Source: JBJXFY01 sp046155815
GTDB taxonomy: Bacteria > Verrucomicrobiota > Verrucomicrobiia > Limisphaerales > CAIMTB01
DNA: 21,901 nt
Reading direction: 5' to 3'
NCBI GenBank assembly: GCA_046155815.1
Contig: JBJXFY010000097.1
Coordinates: 1 to 21,901, forward strand
Below the pieces are notes generated by a model. The model was not told the DNA's origin, ran no database searches, and worked only from the letters and a program-made list of their open reading frames with translations. The first letter of the stretch is position 1; each line of letters begins with the position of its first letter. The translations under genes and the position numbers were made by a program. Of the stretch, positions 21,006 through 21,901 are shown one piece after another.

Positions 21006-21901
<896 letters not shown>

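Overview
The window is GC-rich, densely coded bacterial DNA, probably from a Verrucomicrobiota member of the Pedosphaera/Limisphaerales type. This placement is inferred from gene content. There is a pseudopilin with the FTLIELLVVIAIIAILASLL leader and a C-terminal H-X9-DG motif, a large exosortase with an EpsI-like tail, and a SUF operon of the sufB-C-D-T-ferredoxin type. Many genes have no visible Shine-Dalgarno sequence, and several intergenic regions carry short palindromic repeats. No rRNA, tRNA, CRISPR array or insertion sequence was recognised.

Layout. Positions 1-343 hold a frameshifted remnant of an XRE-type regulator, followed by about 300 bases with nothing recognisable. recN (643-2301, +) converges on a pseudopilin gene (3108-2314, -). 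Upstream of the pseudopilin is a tightly packed minus-strand cluster of seven genes, 9561-3125. In transcription order it encodes a stand-alone caspase-like protease, an alpha/beta hydrolase fused to a second caspase domain, three small proteins that seem to share one helix-plus-strand plan, and two unrecognised proteins. Two GTGA/ATGA overlaps and gaps of 4-7 bases indicate translational coupling within the last six genes. This is the best candidate for an undescribed system. I read it as a possible caspase-based conflict or regulated proteolysis module, by inference only.

On the plus strand, 9802-15038 carries an exosortase with a fused EpsI-like domain, a membrane-anchored repeat protein, and a conserved-looking hypothetical protein with an Arg/Gly-rich segment. 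The first two are probably one unit for protein sorting at the envelope.

From 15056 to the right edge everything is on the minus strand and centres on iron-sulfur cluster assembly: sufB (cut by the window edge), sufC, sufD, sufT, a 4Fe-4S ferredoxin, a DUF2071 protein and sufS. SufBCD is the scaffold and ATPase complex, SufS supplies sulfur from cysteine, SufT is a maturation factor and the ferredoxin is a plausible electron donor or client. Downstream of sufS lie a repeat-riddled gap containing a truncated hicB, then a protein with a CxxC redox domain and a rhodanese domain lacking its catalytic cysteine. No sufE or sufU is visible.
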